Origin: Gemmatimonas sp.
Lineage (GTDB): Bacteria > Gemmatimonadota > Gemmatimonadetes > Gemmatimonadales > Gemmatimonadaceae
Reading direction: 5' to 3'
Assembly: GCF_021298855.1 (NCBI RefSeq)
Contig: NZ_JAJTHI010000009.1
Span: 1 to 61,073, forward strand
Length of the DNA stretch: 61,073 nt
Part shown: in pieces, positions 31,071 through 40,210 of the stretch
Numbering within the stretch: position 1 is the first letter of the stretch
Layout: each line of letters begins with the position of its first letter
Program-made: the position numbers and the translations under genes
The notes under the pieces: model-generated
The model's database searches: none
Told to the model about the DNA's origin: nothing
What the model saw: the letters and a program-made list of their open reading frames with translations, nothing else

Positions 31071-33026
31071 TTACCGCACGGGGAACGGCCGGTGCGGCGG
31101 CAACTGCTCGGCAAAGCGCCACGGCGCCGCACCATCGCGCGTGAGCGGCGTAGCGGCCACCCGCGCGCGGACCATGGCAATGGGCATGGGCCCACCGCGA
31201 TAGAGGGCATCGTGGAACTCGCGGTCCTTCATGCGTCCGCTCTGGACGAGTTCCTTGTAGAGCGCTCGCAGCTGCAACCCGCCCAGCATGTACGCGGCCT
31301 GATAGATGGGCGAGTACGAGCCGTTGAAGCTGCGACGCACCTCGGCCTCACTGTTGGCCCGCTCGAAGGGCACCTTGTCCACGAGGTACGCGATGCACTG
31401 CTCCGGCGTCATCTTGCCCAGGTGGAAGCTGAGCGAGAACACGATGCGCGCACTGCGGTGCATGCGCCACGCCAGCGCACCCAGTCGGTCTTCGGGGCGC
31501 ACATGAAAGTCGTGATCCCAGAGAAAGAACTCCCAGTAGAGCGCCATCCCCTCGTTCCAGAAGGGCGTGTTGAAGAGTCGGCGGTGGGTGTTGTACCGCG
31601 CCGTCATGAACCCCTGCAGGTGGTGACCGGGGTTGAGTTCGTGAAAGACCGTGGCGCGCGAGAAGTGCGGATTGTTGCCGCGCATGCTCATCATCTTCTC
31701 TTCGTCGGTCATGTCGTTCGTGGGATACGACACGAGAATGTTCTCCCCGCCCAGGAAGAACGGACTCACCCGCTGCCGCTCGGGGGAGAGCATTTCCATG
31801 CGCCAGTCTTCACGGGCGAGCGCCGGAATGGTGACCCAGTCGTGCTTGCCGAAGAACGCCTCGGCTTCGTTGGCCAGATCGCGAATGAGATCGGGTTGCC
31901 GCCCCGGTTCCACATAGGCGTTCTTCACCTTCTCCATGGCCGCCTTCCAGTCGTCGCCGAAGCCCATCTGCCGCGCGGCCTTCTTTGCTTCTGCCTCGTT
32001 GAAGGCGTACTCGCGTTCGGCAATGGCAATGAGTTCGTCTGCGGTGTAGGGCACCATGGCGTGCCGCAGATCCATGGCCAGCCCTTCGGCGCCAATGGGG
32101 TCACCAATGATGGGCTCATTCGCGGCGGCCGCATTGCGCGGCGGCGGCGCGGCGGCGCCGGCCCCACCACCCGGAGCGGCCCCCGCCGCGGCCATGGCAG
32201 GTGCCGCGTTGGCGCCCTGAATGCCCACCACCCGCTGTCGGATGGTTTGCGCGTACCGCCGCATGGCCTCGTCGAGCTTCTGGTACGGGTTGGCCGCCCA
32301 CCAGGTGAACAAGGGGTCGTAGCCGCTGTAGAAGCGGTACCACTGCCCCACCGTGGCGCGAATCCGGTCGAGGCGTTCGGCCGCCCGGTTGCCGGCGGTG
32401 CGTGACACAAGGGGCGCAGCGGCCCGCGGGACGCGCGCACTATCGCCGGGGCCGCGCGCCGGTGCTGGCTCCAGCAGCTGTCGCAGGCTGTCCACCTGCA
32501 GCGTGACCATGGCGAGCGTGCGCGCCGACTGCTGCCCGTTGATGGTGAGCAGGTCACGCCGGGCTTCGTGCAGGGCCAGCAGCGTGTCGGCAAAGGGCAG
32601 CAGCGGGGTGACTTCCGCCAACTGCCGCTCCTCGCGGGTCATGAGATCGAGCTGGTAGCGCAGGTGGTTGTCGAGCAGCACGTAATCCACCTTGCCTTCC
32701 TGCGACAACCGGTCGAAGTCGTGGGCCGCCAGCTGCTCGCGCCACGCCATGAAGAAGGCCCGCAGGCGACGGCGCTGTGCCGGTGAATCGTCGCCGTCAT
32801 AGCGACGTTGCAGCGCCGCCTGATCGGCGGCGAAGCGCGTCACGACATCGGCGAGTTCACTCGTGGTGCTGCGCATGAGCTGCGCAACCGCCGGCACGCT
32901 GGCCTTGGGGTCGGCCGGAAACTGCTGTCGCGTGCTGGGGGGAATGCCCGGCCCCTGCGCCGTGAGCACCGCAGGGAGCAACAGACCGCACGTGAGGAAA
33001 GCCGACGACAGCGGACGCTTGGACAC
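31071..33026 (-). CDS. Exported DUF885 family protein, putative metallopeptidase
   Basis: Secreted protein of 651 residues with signal peptide ending LTAQG. It belongs to DUF885, with the signature HELNPGHHLQGF resembling the metal site of M32-like carboxypeptidases, and EAFFGKHDWV and FWNEGMALYWE. A Gly/Ala/Pro-rich insert lies near residue 275. Members are predicted zinc peptidases; the substrate is unknown. It probably starts at the GTG at 33026 (VSKRPLSSAF). It stands alone between the ABC-F gene and a convergent hydrolase gene. Confidence 0.85.
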   Translation of the reverse strand: MSKRPLSSAFLTCGLLLPAVLTAQGPGIPPSTRQQFPADPKASVPAVAQLMRSTTSELADVVTRFAADQAALQRRYDGDDSPAQRRRLRAFFMAWREQLAAHDFDRLSQEGKVDYVLLDNHLRYQLDLMTREERQLAEVTPLLPFADTLLALHEARRDLLTINGQQSARTLAMVTLQVDSLRQLLEPAPARGPGDSARVPRAAAPLVSRTAGNRAAERLDRIRATVGQWYRFYSGYDPLFTWWAANPYQKLDEAMRRYAQTIRQRVVGIQGANAAPAMAAAGAAPGGGAGAAAPPPRNAAAANEPIIGDPIGAEGLAMDLRHAMVPYTADELIAIAEREYAFNEAEAKKAARQMGFGDDWKAAMEKVKNAYVEPGRQPDLIRDLANEAEAFFGKHDWVTIPALAREDWRMEMLSPERQRVSPFFLGGENILVSYPTNDMTDEEKMMSMRGNNPHFSRATVFHELNPGHHLQGFMTARYNTHRRLFNTPFWNEGMALYWEFFLWDHDFHVRPEDRLGALAWRMHRSARIVFSLSFHLGKMTPEQCIAYLVDKVPFERANSEAEVRRSFNGSYSPIYQAAYMLGGLQLRALYKELVQSGRMKDREFHDALYRGGPMPIAMVRARVAATPLTRDGAAPWRFAEQLPPHRPFPVR

Positions 33027-33116
33027 GAGGAGAGACTCCGAGGGCGAGTGGCAGAACGGTCACGAATCCGCCCAACCTTACGCCCTGGGCAGCGCGTGCA
33101 CCACCCTCGTAGCGCA

Positions 33117-35006
33117 CTACTCCGAGGCGATCGTCTCCAGCGTTTCCCAGCGCGTCATCGCGGCCAGCAGGTCGTCTTCCAGCTTGGCCAGTGTGGCATG
33201 GATCTGCAGCACGCGCTGGCCGTCGCGCACCACACTCGGGTCGGCCAGCAAAGCCAACGCCGCGTCGCGTTCTCCCTCCAGTGACGCGATGCGATCGGGA
33301 AGGGCCTCGAGCTCCTTCCCTTCCTTGAACGTCAGCTTGCGCTTCTTCGGCGTGTCGGCCTTGGGGGCGGAGGTCGCCACGTGCCTGGGGGTCACCGGCG
33401 CCTCCAGCGGCGCGGGGCGCTGGCGCACCCAGTCGGAGTAGCCACCGGCGTACTCCTTCACCACCCCCGGCCCGTCGAAGACGAGGGTGCTCGTCACCAC
33501 CGCATCGAGAAACGCGCGATCATGCGACACCAACAGCAAGGTGCCGCTGAACTCGACGAGCAGTTGCTCGAGCACGTCGAGCGTCTCCATGTCGAGATCG
33601 TTGGTGGGTTCGTCGAGCACCAGCACGTTGAACTGCCGGGTGAAGAGCCGCGCGAGCAGCACCCGGTTGCGTTCACCGCCACTGAGCGCGCGAATGGGAG
33701 TGCGCGCCCGATCGGCGGAAAAGAGGAAGTCGGAGAGATAGCCGTGGATGTGGCGGCGCTGTCCGCCCACCTGTACCCAGTCGGTCCCGTCACCGACCGC
33801 CTCGATCACGCTCTGCTCGGGGTCGAGCTGCTCGCGCAGCTGGTCGAAGTACGCGATCTCGAGATTGGTCCCGTGACGCACCGACCCCGCCTGCGGCTCG
33901 AGCTCCTTGAGCAGGAGGCGGAGCAGCGTGGTCTTGCCCGAGCCGTTCGGCCCCACGAGCCCCACGCGATCCCCACGCATGATCGTGGTGGTGAGATCGC
34001 GCACGATGGGGCGATTCCCATGGGCAAAGGTGAGCCCCTGCGTTTCCAGCACCAGCCGTCCCGACCGTTCGGCCTCCTGGATCTGCGCGCGCGTGGTGCC
34101 CACCCGCTCGCGGCGCTGCGACCGCTCCACGCGCATCGCCTCGAGCTGTCGCACGCGCCCTTCATTGCGGGTGCGACGCGCCTGGATACCGGTGCGAATC
34201 CAGGTTTCCTCGATGGCCAGCCGACGGTCGAAGTCTTCCCACTCCTTCGCCTCGGCATGGAGCATCTGCTCCTTGCGCTCGAGGTAGCTGTCGTAGGTGG
34301 TGCCGTAGTCGGCGAGGCGGCCCCGATCGAGTTCGACGATGCGCGTGGCCACGCGGCGCAGAAAGGCGCGGTCGTGGGTCACGAACACCAGCGTGATGCC
34401 TTCGTCGATGAGGAACCGTTCCATCCACTCGATGGCCTCGATGTCGAGATGGTTGGTGGGCTCGTCGAGCAGCAGCACGTCGGGCGCATTCACCAGCGCG
34501 CGGGCCAGCAGCGCCTGGCGCGTGCGTCCGCCACTGGCCTGCTCGATGCGCGCCTCCGGATCGAGGCCGAGGTGCTGCAACGCGGTTTCCACACGCCGAT
34601 GCAGCTGCCAGGCGTTGGCGGCGTCCACCTGCCGGTGCAACCGATCGAGCTCCTGCAGCGCCTTGTCGGAGTGATCGGTGGCCACGCGCAGCGAGGCCGC
34701 GTGATAGCGGGCGAGCAGTTCGCCCGGCTCCCCGAGGCCGGAGGCCACCACATCGAACATCGATCCCGAGAGGGTGCGCGGGACCGCCTGCTCGAGACGC
34801 GCCACGGAGACGCCCCCCTGTCGCACCACCAGGCCATCGTCGGGAGGCAACGTACCGTCGAGCACCTGCATGAGCGTGCTCTTCCCTGCCCCGTTGCGCC
34901 CCAGCACGCACACGCGCTCGCCGCGTTCAATGGCGAAGGACGCCCGATCGAGCACCGGCGGCCCGCCAAAGGCCACGCGCACCTCCTGCATGGACAGCAG
35001 TGCCAT
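33117..35006 (-). CDS. ABC-F family ATPase, Uup-like
   Basis: Soluble protein of 629 residues with two ATPase domains and no membrane part. Walker A sites are GRNGAGKST and GPNGSGKTT; signatures are ASGGRTRQALLARAL and LSGGERNRVLLARL; Walker B is LLLDEPTNHLD and LVLDEPTNDLD. The last 90 residues form a charged helical domain ending in a coiled coil, as in Uup. ABC-F proteins act on ribosomes; Uup also affects DNA junctions and transposon excision. It begins on the last base of the stop codon of the upstream GHL10 gene. Confidence 0.93.
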   Translation of the reverse strand: MALLSMQEVRVAFGGPPVLDRASFAIERGERVCVLGRNGAGKSTLMQVLDGTLPPDDGLVVRQGGVSVARLEQAVPRTLSGSMFDVVASGLGEPGELLARYHAASLRVATDHSDKALQELDRLHRQVDAANAWQLHRRVETALQHLGLDPEARIEQASGGRTRQALLARALVNAPDVLLLDEPTNHLDIEAIEWMERFLIDEGITLVFVTHDRAFLRRVATRIVELDRGRLADYGTTYDSYLERKEQMLHAEAKEWEDFDRRLAIEETWIRTGIQARRTRNEGRVRQLEAMRVERSQRRERVGTTRAQIQEAERSGRLVLETQGLTFAHGNRPIVRDLTTTIMRGDRVGLVGPNGSGKTTLLRLLLKELEPQAGSVRHGTNLEIAYFDQLREQLDPEQSVIEAVGDGTDWVQVGGQRRHIHGYLSDFLFSADRARTPIRALSGGERNRVLLARLFTRQFNVLVLDEPTNDLDMETLDVLEQLLVEFSGTLLLVSHDRAFLDAVVTSTLVFDGPGVVKEYAGGYSDWVRQRPAPLEAPVTPRHVATSAPKADTPKKRKLTFKEGKELEALPDRIASLEGERDAALALLADPSVVRDGQRVLQIHATLAKLEDDLLAAMTRWETLETIASE

Positions 35007-36598
35007 CAGCGAGGCGCCCCGCGCAGCGGCAGCGGCATGCTTTCACGCCCGTTGCGGTGCACCGTCCGCACCACCACGTCATCGGCCGGGGCACTGTCGG
35101 CGCCGCCAATGACGAGCGACCGTTGCGCGGCGGGCAGCACCCAGCTGCGCCACGCGTTGCCACGCCGCACCTGCACGGTGATCCAGCGTGCGCCCGACGC
35201 CGACATCACCCGCACCACCTCGTCACCCGATGCCACATCGCGCGTCACCCGCGCTGCGGGGCGCGGCGGCCGCTGCGCGCCCAGCCACGGGGAGGCGGGG
35301 ACAAGCGCCGGTTCGCCGTACAGCTCCGCCACCAGCTTGTCGGCCAGCGCCTCCGCCTGCGCGGGTGGTGGGGGCTGCGTGGCCACGCCCACCGACTGCG
35401 GGGAGCGCGCTGCCCCCTGCACCGGCATGAGCGAGCGCATGCTGAAGAAAATGTCGCCGGTGGCGCCCTGCCCGTTGGCCGTGGTGGCGCGCGTGGCCCG
35501 CACCTGGTTGTTGAGCTCATCGGGCCCCCACTCGGCGCTCCCCGCCGCCGCGCGGCTGGAGTTGTGCCCCGGCCACATGTGGCGTCCCTTCAGGTTCTCG
35601 CCAATCCACCAGTCGAGCAGTACCGGATAGCTCTGCGCCGTGCGCGCGATGGGCCAGTACAGCTGCGGCGTGAAGTAGTCCACCCACCCCTCCCGCAACC
35701 ATTTCCGCGAATCACCGGCGAGCTTTTCAAAGCTGTCAAAGCCCTGAATGCTGGCCGGATAGCCCGGACGCCAGATGCCGAACGGGCTGATGCCCACCTT
35801 CACCCACGGCTTGAGCCGCTTGGTGCCGACGTACACCCGCTGCACGTAGCGATCCACGTTCCATCGCCGCCAATCGGAGAGGCCAAGCGCCCCGCCCTTC
35901 GCGCGATAGCGCGCGTACGACACGCTGTCGGGAAAGGGGACCTCGGCCTTGGTGCTGTCGGTCTCCGGATACGGGTAGAAGTAGTCGTCCACGTGAATGC
36001 CATCCACGTCGTAGCGCTTCACCACATCGAGCGCGACCTTCACCGAGTGCGCCAGCACACCCGGTTCGCCGGGATCCATCCACTCGTACTTGCCGTAGCG
36101 CCGCACCCACTGCGGATGCGTGACCGAGAGATGGGTGCGGGCATGAGGACTCGTGGCGCTCGGATGGCGCGCCCGGTAGGGATTGAACCACGCGTGCAGC
36201 TCGAGCCCGCGCGCGTGCGCCTCCTGCACGGCAAACGCGAGCGGGTCGTAGTACGGCTCGGGCGCGCGTCCCTCCACGCCCGTGAGGTAGGCGGACCACG
36301 GCTCGAGCGTCGACGCATAGAGCGCATCGCCGGCGGGGCGCACCTGCAGCAGGATGGCGTTGAGGCGCAGGTCGCGCGCGCGATCGAGGATGGCCACGAG
36401 CTCGGCCTGCTGCTGCCAGGCACTGAGCCCCGGTTTGCTGGGCCAGTCGATATTGGCCACGCTGGCCACCCACGCCCCGCGGAACTCGCGGGGGATGGGG
36501 GGTGGGCCATCGGGGGACTGGGCGGCGGCGTTCGGCGCGACGCCGCCCATCGCCGCGATGAACGCGAGGGCCGTGAGAGAGCGAAGGAGGTGACGCAC
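35006..36598 (-). CDS. GHL10-type glycosyl hydrolase (family-10-like)
   Basis: Exported protein of 530 residues with a signal peptide (ending NAAAQ). The core is the GHL10/DUF187 domain: FRGAWVASVANIDWPSKPG, AILLQVRPAGDALY, LHAWFNPYRA, YDVDGIHVDDYFYPYPETDS and VKVGISPFGIWRPG, a TIM barrel with acidic residues at strand ends. Related proteins act on glycans, perhaps cell-wall derived. A C-terminal beta domain (about 440-530) may be Fn3-like. Coupled to the ABC-F gene by a one-base overlap. Confidence 0.9.
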   Translation of the reverse strand: MRHLLRSLTALAFIAAMGGVAPNAAAQSPDGPPPIPREFRGAWVASVANIDWPSKPGLSAWQQQAELVAILDRARDLRLNAILLQVRPAGDALYASTLEPWSAYLTGVEGRAPEPYYDPLAFAVQEAHARGLELHAWFNPYRARHPSATSPHARTHLSVTHPQWVRRYGKYEWMDPGEPGVLAHSVKVALDVVKRYDVDGIHVDDYFYPYPETDSTKAEVPFPDSVSYARYRAKGGALGLSDWRRWNVDRYVQRVYVGTKRLKPWVKVGISPFGIWRPGYPASIQGFDSFEKLAGDSRKWLREGWVDYFTPQLYWPIARTAQSYPVLLDWWIGENLKGRHMWPGHNSSRAAAGSAEWGPDELNNQVRATRATTANGQGATGDIFFSMRSLMPVQGAARSPQSVGVATQPPPPAQAEALADKLVAELYGEPALVPASPWLGAQRPPRPAARVTRDVASGDEVVRVMSASGARWITVQVRRGNAWRSWVLPAAQRSLVIGGADSAPADDVVVRTVHRNGRESMPLPLRGAPR

Positions 36599-36659
36599 GG
36601 GGAGGGTGGTGAAGGGTCGCCGAAGTGTAGCACCGCAACCCGCTTCGCGGACTCGGCTC

Positions 36660-37172
36660 CTAGCCGCGCCTGGCGTCCACGACCGGCGTCACCCCGTCGG
36701 CAATCGCGAAGTCGATGATCGCGCGGTCGGCGGTGACCAGCGGCATGCCCTCGAGGCGCGCGAGCGCAATCAGCATGCGGTCGGCAGGGTCATTGTGCAC
36801 CGTGTCGCCGAGTCGGGTACTCTGGAGCAGCAACGAACGGGTCAGCGGACGGCATCGGATGCCCGGCGCCTGTTCCGCACGGTGCAGCCACACCATGGGG
36901 TCCACCGACAAGTGCAAGCGCCCCTTCGCGGCCTTGATTGCGACCTCCCAGAACGACACGTCGCAAACGACCAGTCTGCCAGCGGAAGCGGCATGCTCCA
37001 ACCGGTCGCGCACCGTTTGTCCGAGTGACTCGGTCGCGCCCTCCAGATACCAGATCCAGATGTGCGTGTCGAGCAACAGGAACCCGTCGTACGTCGTGAG
37101 GTCACGTGGCATCCAGACGCGGGTGCGTGCGAGGGTACGGGGCGACTCGCGAGAGATCTGGCGGCGCGTCAC
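36660..37172 (-). CDS. PIN-domain toxin (VapC type)
   Basis: Predicted ribonuclease toxin of 170 residues. The PIN acidic residues are all present: D35 (LLLDTHIWIW), E76 (VSFWEVAIK), D128/D131 (HNDPADRML) and D149 (VTADRAI). VapC toxins cut tRNA or rRNA until bound by their antitoxin. I use the GTG at 37172, because GGGGGGAG lies just upstream and the start overlaps the antitoxin stop as GTGA. This gives a 30-residue N-terminal extension before the PIN fold; an ATG at 37112 would give a more typical length. Confidence 0.9.
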   Translation of the reverse strand: MTRRQISRESPRTLARTRVWMPRDLTTYDGFLLLDTHIWIWYLEGATESLGQTVRDRLEHAASAGRLVVCDVSFWEVAIKAAKGRLHLSVDPMVWLHRAEQAPGIRCRPLTRSLLLQSTRLGDTVHNDPADRMLIALARLEGMPLVTADRAIIDFAIADGVTPVVDARRG

Positions 37173-37453
37173 CCGAACTCCCCCCAGGCCTCCGGGTCGG
37201 GGCTCACGAGGTCACCGTGCGACACCACCGTGCCGCGCATGAAGCCGAATCCGGTGGCCCCCTTGGACTCGATCGGCACCAGGCGCGCAACCGGCTTCCC
37301 GTGCTTGGTGACCACGATCTCGAACTCCTGCTGCTGTACCTGATCGAGCAGTTGGAGGCAGGTGTTCTTGAAGGTGCCGGCCGGCACTTCGCGGACGACC
37401 GCACCGGACGATGCGGGCGCGGGGTACTCGTGCGAGGCGTGGCGTCGTCCCAT
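37169..37453 (-). CDS. Phd/YefM-type antitoxin of the PIN toxin
   Basis: Antitoxin of 94 residues. The centre (VVREVPAGTFKNTCLQLLDQV, EIVVTKHGKPVARLVPI) is the Phd/YefM DNA-binding fold. The C terminus should wrap the toxin. The ATG at 37453 follows GAGGA by five bases. The gene lies upstream of and overlaps the toxin gene, the usual order, and the protein probably represses its own promoter through the palindrome at 37484-37493. Confidence 0.9.
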   Translation of the reverse strand: MGRRHASHEYPAPASSGAVVREVPAGTFKNTCLQLLDQVQQQEFEIVVTKHGKPVARLVPIESKGATGFGFMRGTVVSHGDLVSPDPEAWGEFG

Positions 37454-37483
37454 AGGAATCCTCGAGAAGTGGACGTTTTGTAC

Positions 37484-37522
37484 GGCTATAGCCATATTAG
37501 TACGGCCACTTTACCGGCACAA
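37484..37522 (-). promoter_or_regulatory. Promoter and palindromic operator of the toxin-antitoxin operon
   Basis: On the minus strand, TTGTGC (37522-37517), a 17-base spacer and TAATAT (37499-37494) form a good sigma70-type promoter. The perfect palindrome ggctatagcc (37484-37493) directly follows the -10 and covers the predicted start site. GCCGTAC occurs twice around it. Antitoxin-toxin complexes commonly bind such sites. Confidence 0.7.
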
Positions 37523-37897
37523 GCGGTCCATGGCCTGCGACGACGACAGTTGCGGTTTCTGCGCCCGGAGCGAGGCGGCGTCGTGCGTGCTCGCGTATCC
37601 GGGTGGCGCGTGGCGCGCGCTGGCGGCGCTGATCACTATCCCGACCTCCAAGCGGGCAACGTGTGTGTTGCCGGCGAGAGCGTTGCCCCGTATCGCACCC
37701 TGCGGTCCGGGTTCATGTCGCCAACCGGTACACCAGTTGGACCGCCACAGCGCGTAGCTTTTTCGGTGCGGATCACCGGGGCTACCCAGATCGTGGCCGG
37801 TGACTCAGTTCCGGTGAACACCCCGTGCGAGATTCAACGGGGGCTGAGCTGAGCTCGGATGGCGGGTCAGCTGGAGCACGCGCGTTCCACAGCTGGG
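37523..37897. other. Gap without a confident gene; possible gene remnant
   Basis: This stretch of 375 bases holds no recognisable gene. One plus-strand frame closing at 37852 reads protein-like over its last 45 codons (ending DSVPVNTPCEIQRGLS), but has no convincing start or ribosome site and no family match. It may be a decayed gene. It borders the toxin-antitoxin pair, so it may be part of an acquired segment. Confidence 0.25.
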
Positions 37898-39151
37898 TCA
37901 CCGCTTCAGCGTCGCCCCCACCAGCTTCCCCACCGCGCCCAGCGTGGTCTGCGCGGCATTCAGCCCCAGACGGAAATCCGCGTCGCTGAAAGTCTTGAAC
38001 AGGTCGGTGGGCTGGTGCCAGTGCGGGTCCCACCCGCTGCCCACCTGGGTGCCACGTTCATTCTCGCGCAGACTTACGGCGGGGATGAGATCCTGGAACG
38101 GCCCCGAGTCGGTGTTGGTCATGTGCGGCCCCACCTGTGCCGGATAATCGGTGGCGTACTTGCTGTTGGCCTGATGCAGCAGGAACGCCAGCTTCATCGA
38201 CGCGTCGGCCTGCTTCGAGTTGATCTGGAACTCGATGTTCACGTCGGCCTCGGGACGCTGCTCCTTGCGCATGGTGCCGTCGGGATTGGGCATGCCATGA
38301 TCGAACATCATCATGTCGTGCTGGATCATCCCCAGCCACTTGGGCTCCGGATACTTCCCCGAACCGCGGGGTTCCTCGATGCCCTGCAGCTTCGCCCGCT
38401 GCTCGATGTACGCGCGCGCGCCCTGCAGCCCGGTCTCCTCGTTGTTCCACAGCGCGAAGCGGATGGAGCGCTCCGTCTGCACCGCCGGGTCGGAGAAGAT
38501 GCGCGCCAGCTCCATGACGATGGCCGAGCCCGAGGCATCGTCGTTGGCGGCCTCACCCCAGCCGATGCCGTCCATGTGCCCGCCAATGATGTACATCTCG
38601 TCGGGGCGCGTGGTCCCCACCTTCGTGCAGTAGACTTCCTGCCGCATGCCGTTCACGCTCGGCTCGGCGTTGAGCGCGCGCAGCCGCGCATCGGGCTGTG
38701 CCAGCGAGTCGTTGTTCACACCGGCGCGGGTGCGTACGCCACGTGCCCTGCCGCCACCGGAGGCCTGCGTGGAGACCGGGCGCGGCGCGGCGCCCGCCGC
38801 CGCTGCCGGCGCATTGGCCGGGCGCTCGGCGAAGGCCGGGGGATTGTATTCGTAGGTGATGCGCTCGACGTTGGCGCAGCCGTAGCTCTTGAGCTGCGCC
38901 TCGATCCAGTCCACGGCATCACGGTTGCGCTTGGTCCCCTGACGGCGATCACCGAACTGCGTGAGCCCCTTGATGGTCCCCTTGTACTTCTCCAGGTCGA
39001 GCCGCGCCACGAGGAGCGCTACCGGGTCCGCGCTGTCCACCACGACCGGCGGATTGGGGAGGACGCGGACCTGGGCCGACAGCGGTTCCCATGCCGGTGT
39101 CGCGCCGAGGGTGACAGCAACGAAGGCAGAGGCGAAACGTCGGCAAGTCAT
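37898..39151 (-). CDS. Exported M28 zinc aminopeptidase
   Basis: Secreted peptidase of 417 residues, signal peptide ending about PLSAQ. M28 metal motifs are visible: IIGGHMDGIGWGEAANDDASG gives the first His and bridging Asp, and FALWNNEETGLQGARAY gives the catalytic Glu pair. Downstream Asp and His ligands lie in the C-terminal part. Such enzymes release N-terminal residues or work as carboxypeptidase Q-like dipeptidases. A Ala/Pro/Gly-rich insert (about 105-135) separates the N-terminal part from the metal domain. Confidence 0.92.
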   Translation of the reverse strand: MTCRRFASAFVAVTLGATPAWEPLSAQVRVLPNPPVVVDSADPVALLVARLDLEKYKGTIKGLTQFGDRRQGTKRNRDAVDWIEAQLKSYGCANVERITYEYNPPAFAERPANAPAAAAGAAPRPVSTQASGGGRARGVRTRAGVNNDSLAQPDARLRALNAEPSVNGMRQEVYCTKVGTTRPDEMYIIGGHMDGIGWGEAANDDASGSAIVMELARIFSDPAVQTERSIRFALWNNEETGLQGARAYIEQRAKLQGIEEPRGSGKYPEPKWLGMIQHDMMMFDHGMPNPDGTMRKEQRPEADVNIEFQINSKQADASMKLAFLLHQANSKYATDYPAQVGPHMTNTDSGPFQDLIPAVSLRENERGTQVGSGWDPHWHQPTDLFKTFSDADFRLGLNAAQTTLGAVGKLVGATLKR

Positions 39152-39199
39152 GGCGGGAAGGGCGAAGGAAAGCGCGCCGTGGCGCGGTGCAGGCGGGAG

Positions 39200-39754
39200 C
39201 TAGGGCGAGCCGAGAACCTTCAGCAGTGACCCGCGGTAGCCGAACTCCCAGTCGCCGCCGTAGCGGAGATCGGCTACGCGCCAGCGGGGCTCGGCGCCGT
39301 CAACGGCCGTGTTGACCACCACCAGCGTGTCCGTCCACTGTACGGCCGGCGTCTGGTCGGTGTTGGAAAACGCCACCGGCACCGCCACCGTATCGCCGCG
39401 CGCGGCCGTCTTCTGCACGACATACGTGGAGTGCCCCTCGAAGAGACTGCTGAACAGGTTGCCGTCGGCGAACGGGGGCTTCTCGGTGGGGGATGCCGCC
39501 GCAGCCGAATCGCGTTGGCGTCGGGCGTGCTGCAGCCCGGCATACAGTTCGGGGGTCAGGTACGGCTCGAGGGCGGGCATGGCGCGTGGATCGGGCAGAG
39601 TACGCACGCCGGTCAACTCGAGCGTGACGTAGAGCTGCACCACCACGTCGGAGGGTGCGAGGTCCTTGGTCTTGCCGCAGGCCACCAGCAGCAGCGCACT
39701 CGTGATGGTGCCCGCCGCGGCGCGCAACCACACACGCCGGAGGGAAAGACTCAC
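39200..39754 (-). CDS. DUF3828-like lipoprotein
   Basis: Lipoprotein of 184 residues (lipobox LLLVAC, Cys 26). The soluble part (LTPELYAGLQ, ADGNLFSSLFEGHSTYVV, and a final WRVADLRYGGDWEFGYRGSL) resembles the DUF3828 fold of small NTF2-like lipoproteins such as E. coli YbjP. No catalytic residues are known. Its start overlaps the stop of the upstream membrane-protein gene by four bases. Confidence 0.7.
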   Translation of the reverse strand: MSLSLRRVWLRAAAGTITSALLLVACGKTKDLAPSDVVVQLYVTLELTGVRTLPDPRAMPALEPYLTPELYAGLQHARRQRDSAAAASPTEKPPFADGNLFSSLFEGHSTYVVQKTAARGDTVAVPVAFSNTDQTPAVQWTDTLVVVNTAVDGAEPRWRVADLRYGGDWEFGYRGSLLKVLGSP

Positions 39755-40158
39755 AGCGCAATCGGGCGCGAGGGCATCAGCGCCATCTCACGCGTGCGCA
39801 TGCGCCCGCCCAGCCACGCCCACACCATGACGAGAGCCACGGACAGGAGGTGGAACCACGCGGGCGCCATGTCCCAGCGAGCGACCATGCCCACCACGTT
39901 GAAGACGAGCCCCAACGCGCCCAGCCCCAGCGCATGGCCCATGGGCCGGTCGGGTGCCAGGCGTGCGCACAGGTAGCAACCGAGCGTGGCGTAGAGTCCC
40001 ACGTAGCCGATGGAGAGCAGCAGCACCGTGGTACTGGTGGTGCTGCCATCGGCTTCGAAGAGCGACGGCATGGCCGACATGAGCGCGAGATCGGTGCCGA
40101 GGCTCAACAGGGCGATGAGCGCAAAGCCGGTCACCACGGCGACGATGCTGCGAATCAT
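39751..40158 (-). CDS. Four-helix membrane protein of unknown function
   Basis: Membrane protein of 135 residues with helices at about 5-27, 45-66, 73-93 and 98-118. I start at the ATG at 40158 (MIRSIVAVVTGFALI), where the first helix follows directly. I do not recognise the family. It is coupled to the lipoprotein gene, so the two may work together in the envelope. Confidence 0.7.
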   Translation of the reverse strand: MIRSIVAVVTGFALIALLSLGTDLALMSAMPSLFEADGSTTSTTVLLLSIGYVGLYATLGCYLCARLAPDRPMGHALGLGALGLVFNVVGMVARWDMAPAWFHLLSVALVMVWAWLGGRMRTREMALMPSRPIAL

Positions 40159-40210
40159 GGACGCAGATGTGTGGGCGTGAAGGGGGAGTGCATCCAACCT
40201 GTGGCGCGGA

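Noticed and set aside
33381-35630. A very long plus-strand open frame over the ABC-F gene
   Set aside because: It is antisense to a gene with all ABC-F motifs, and its protein is His/Arg/Pro-rich with no family. Such mirror frames are usual in high-GC coding DNA; those at 3681-5243, 5198-7054, 27681-28994 and 56902-58200 were dropped for the same reason.
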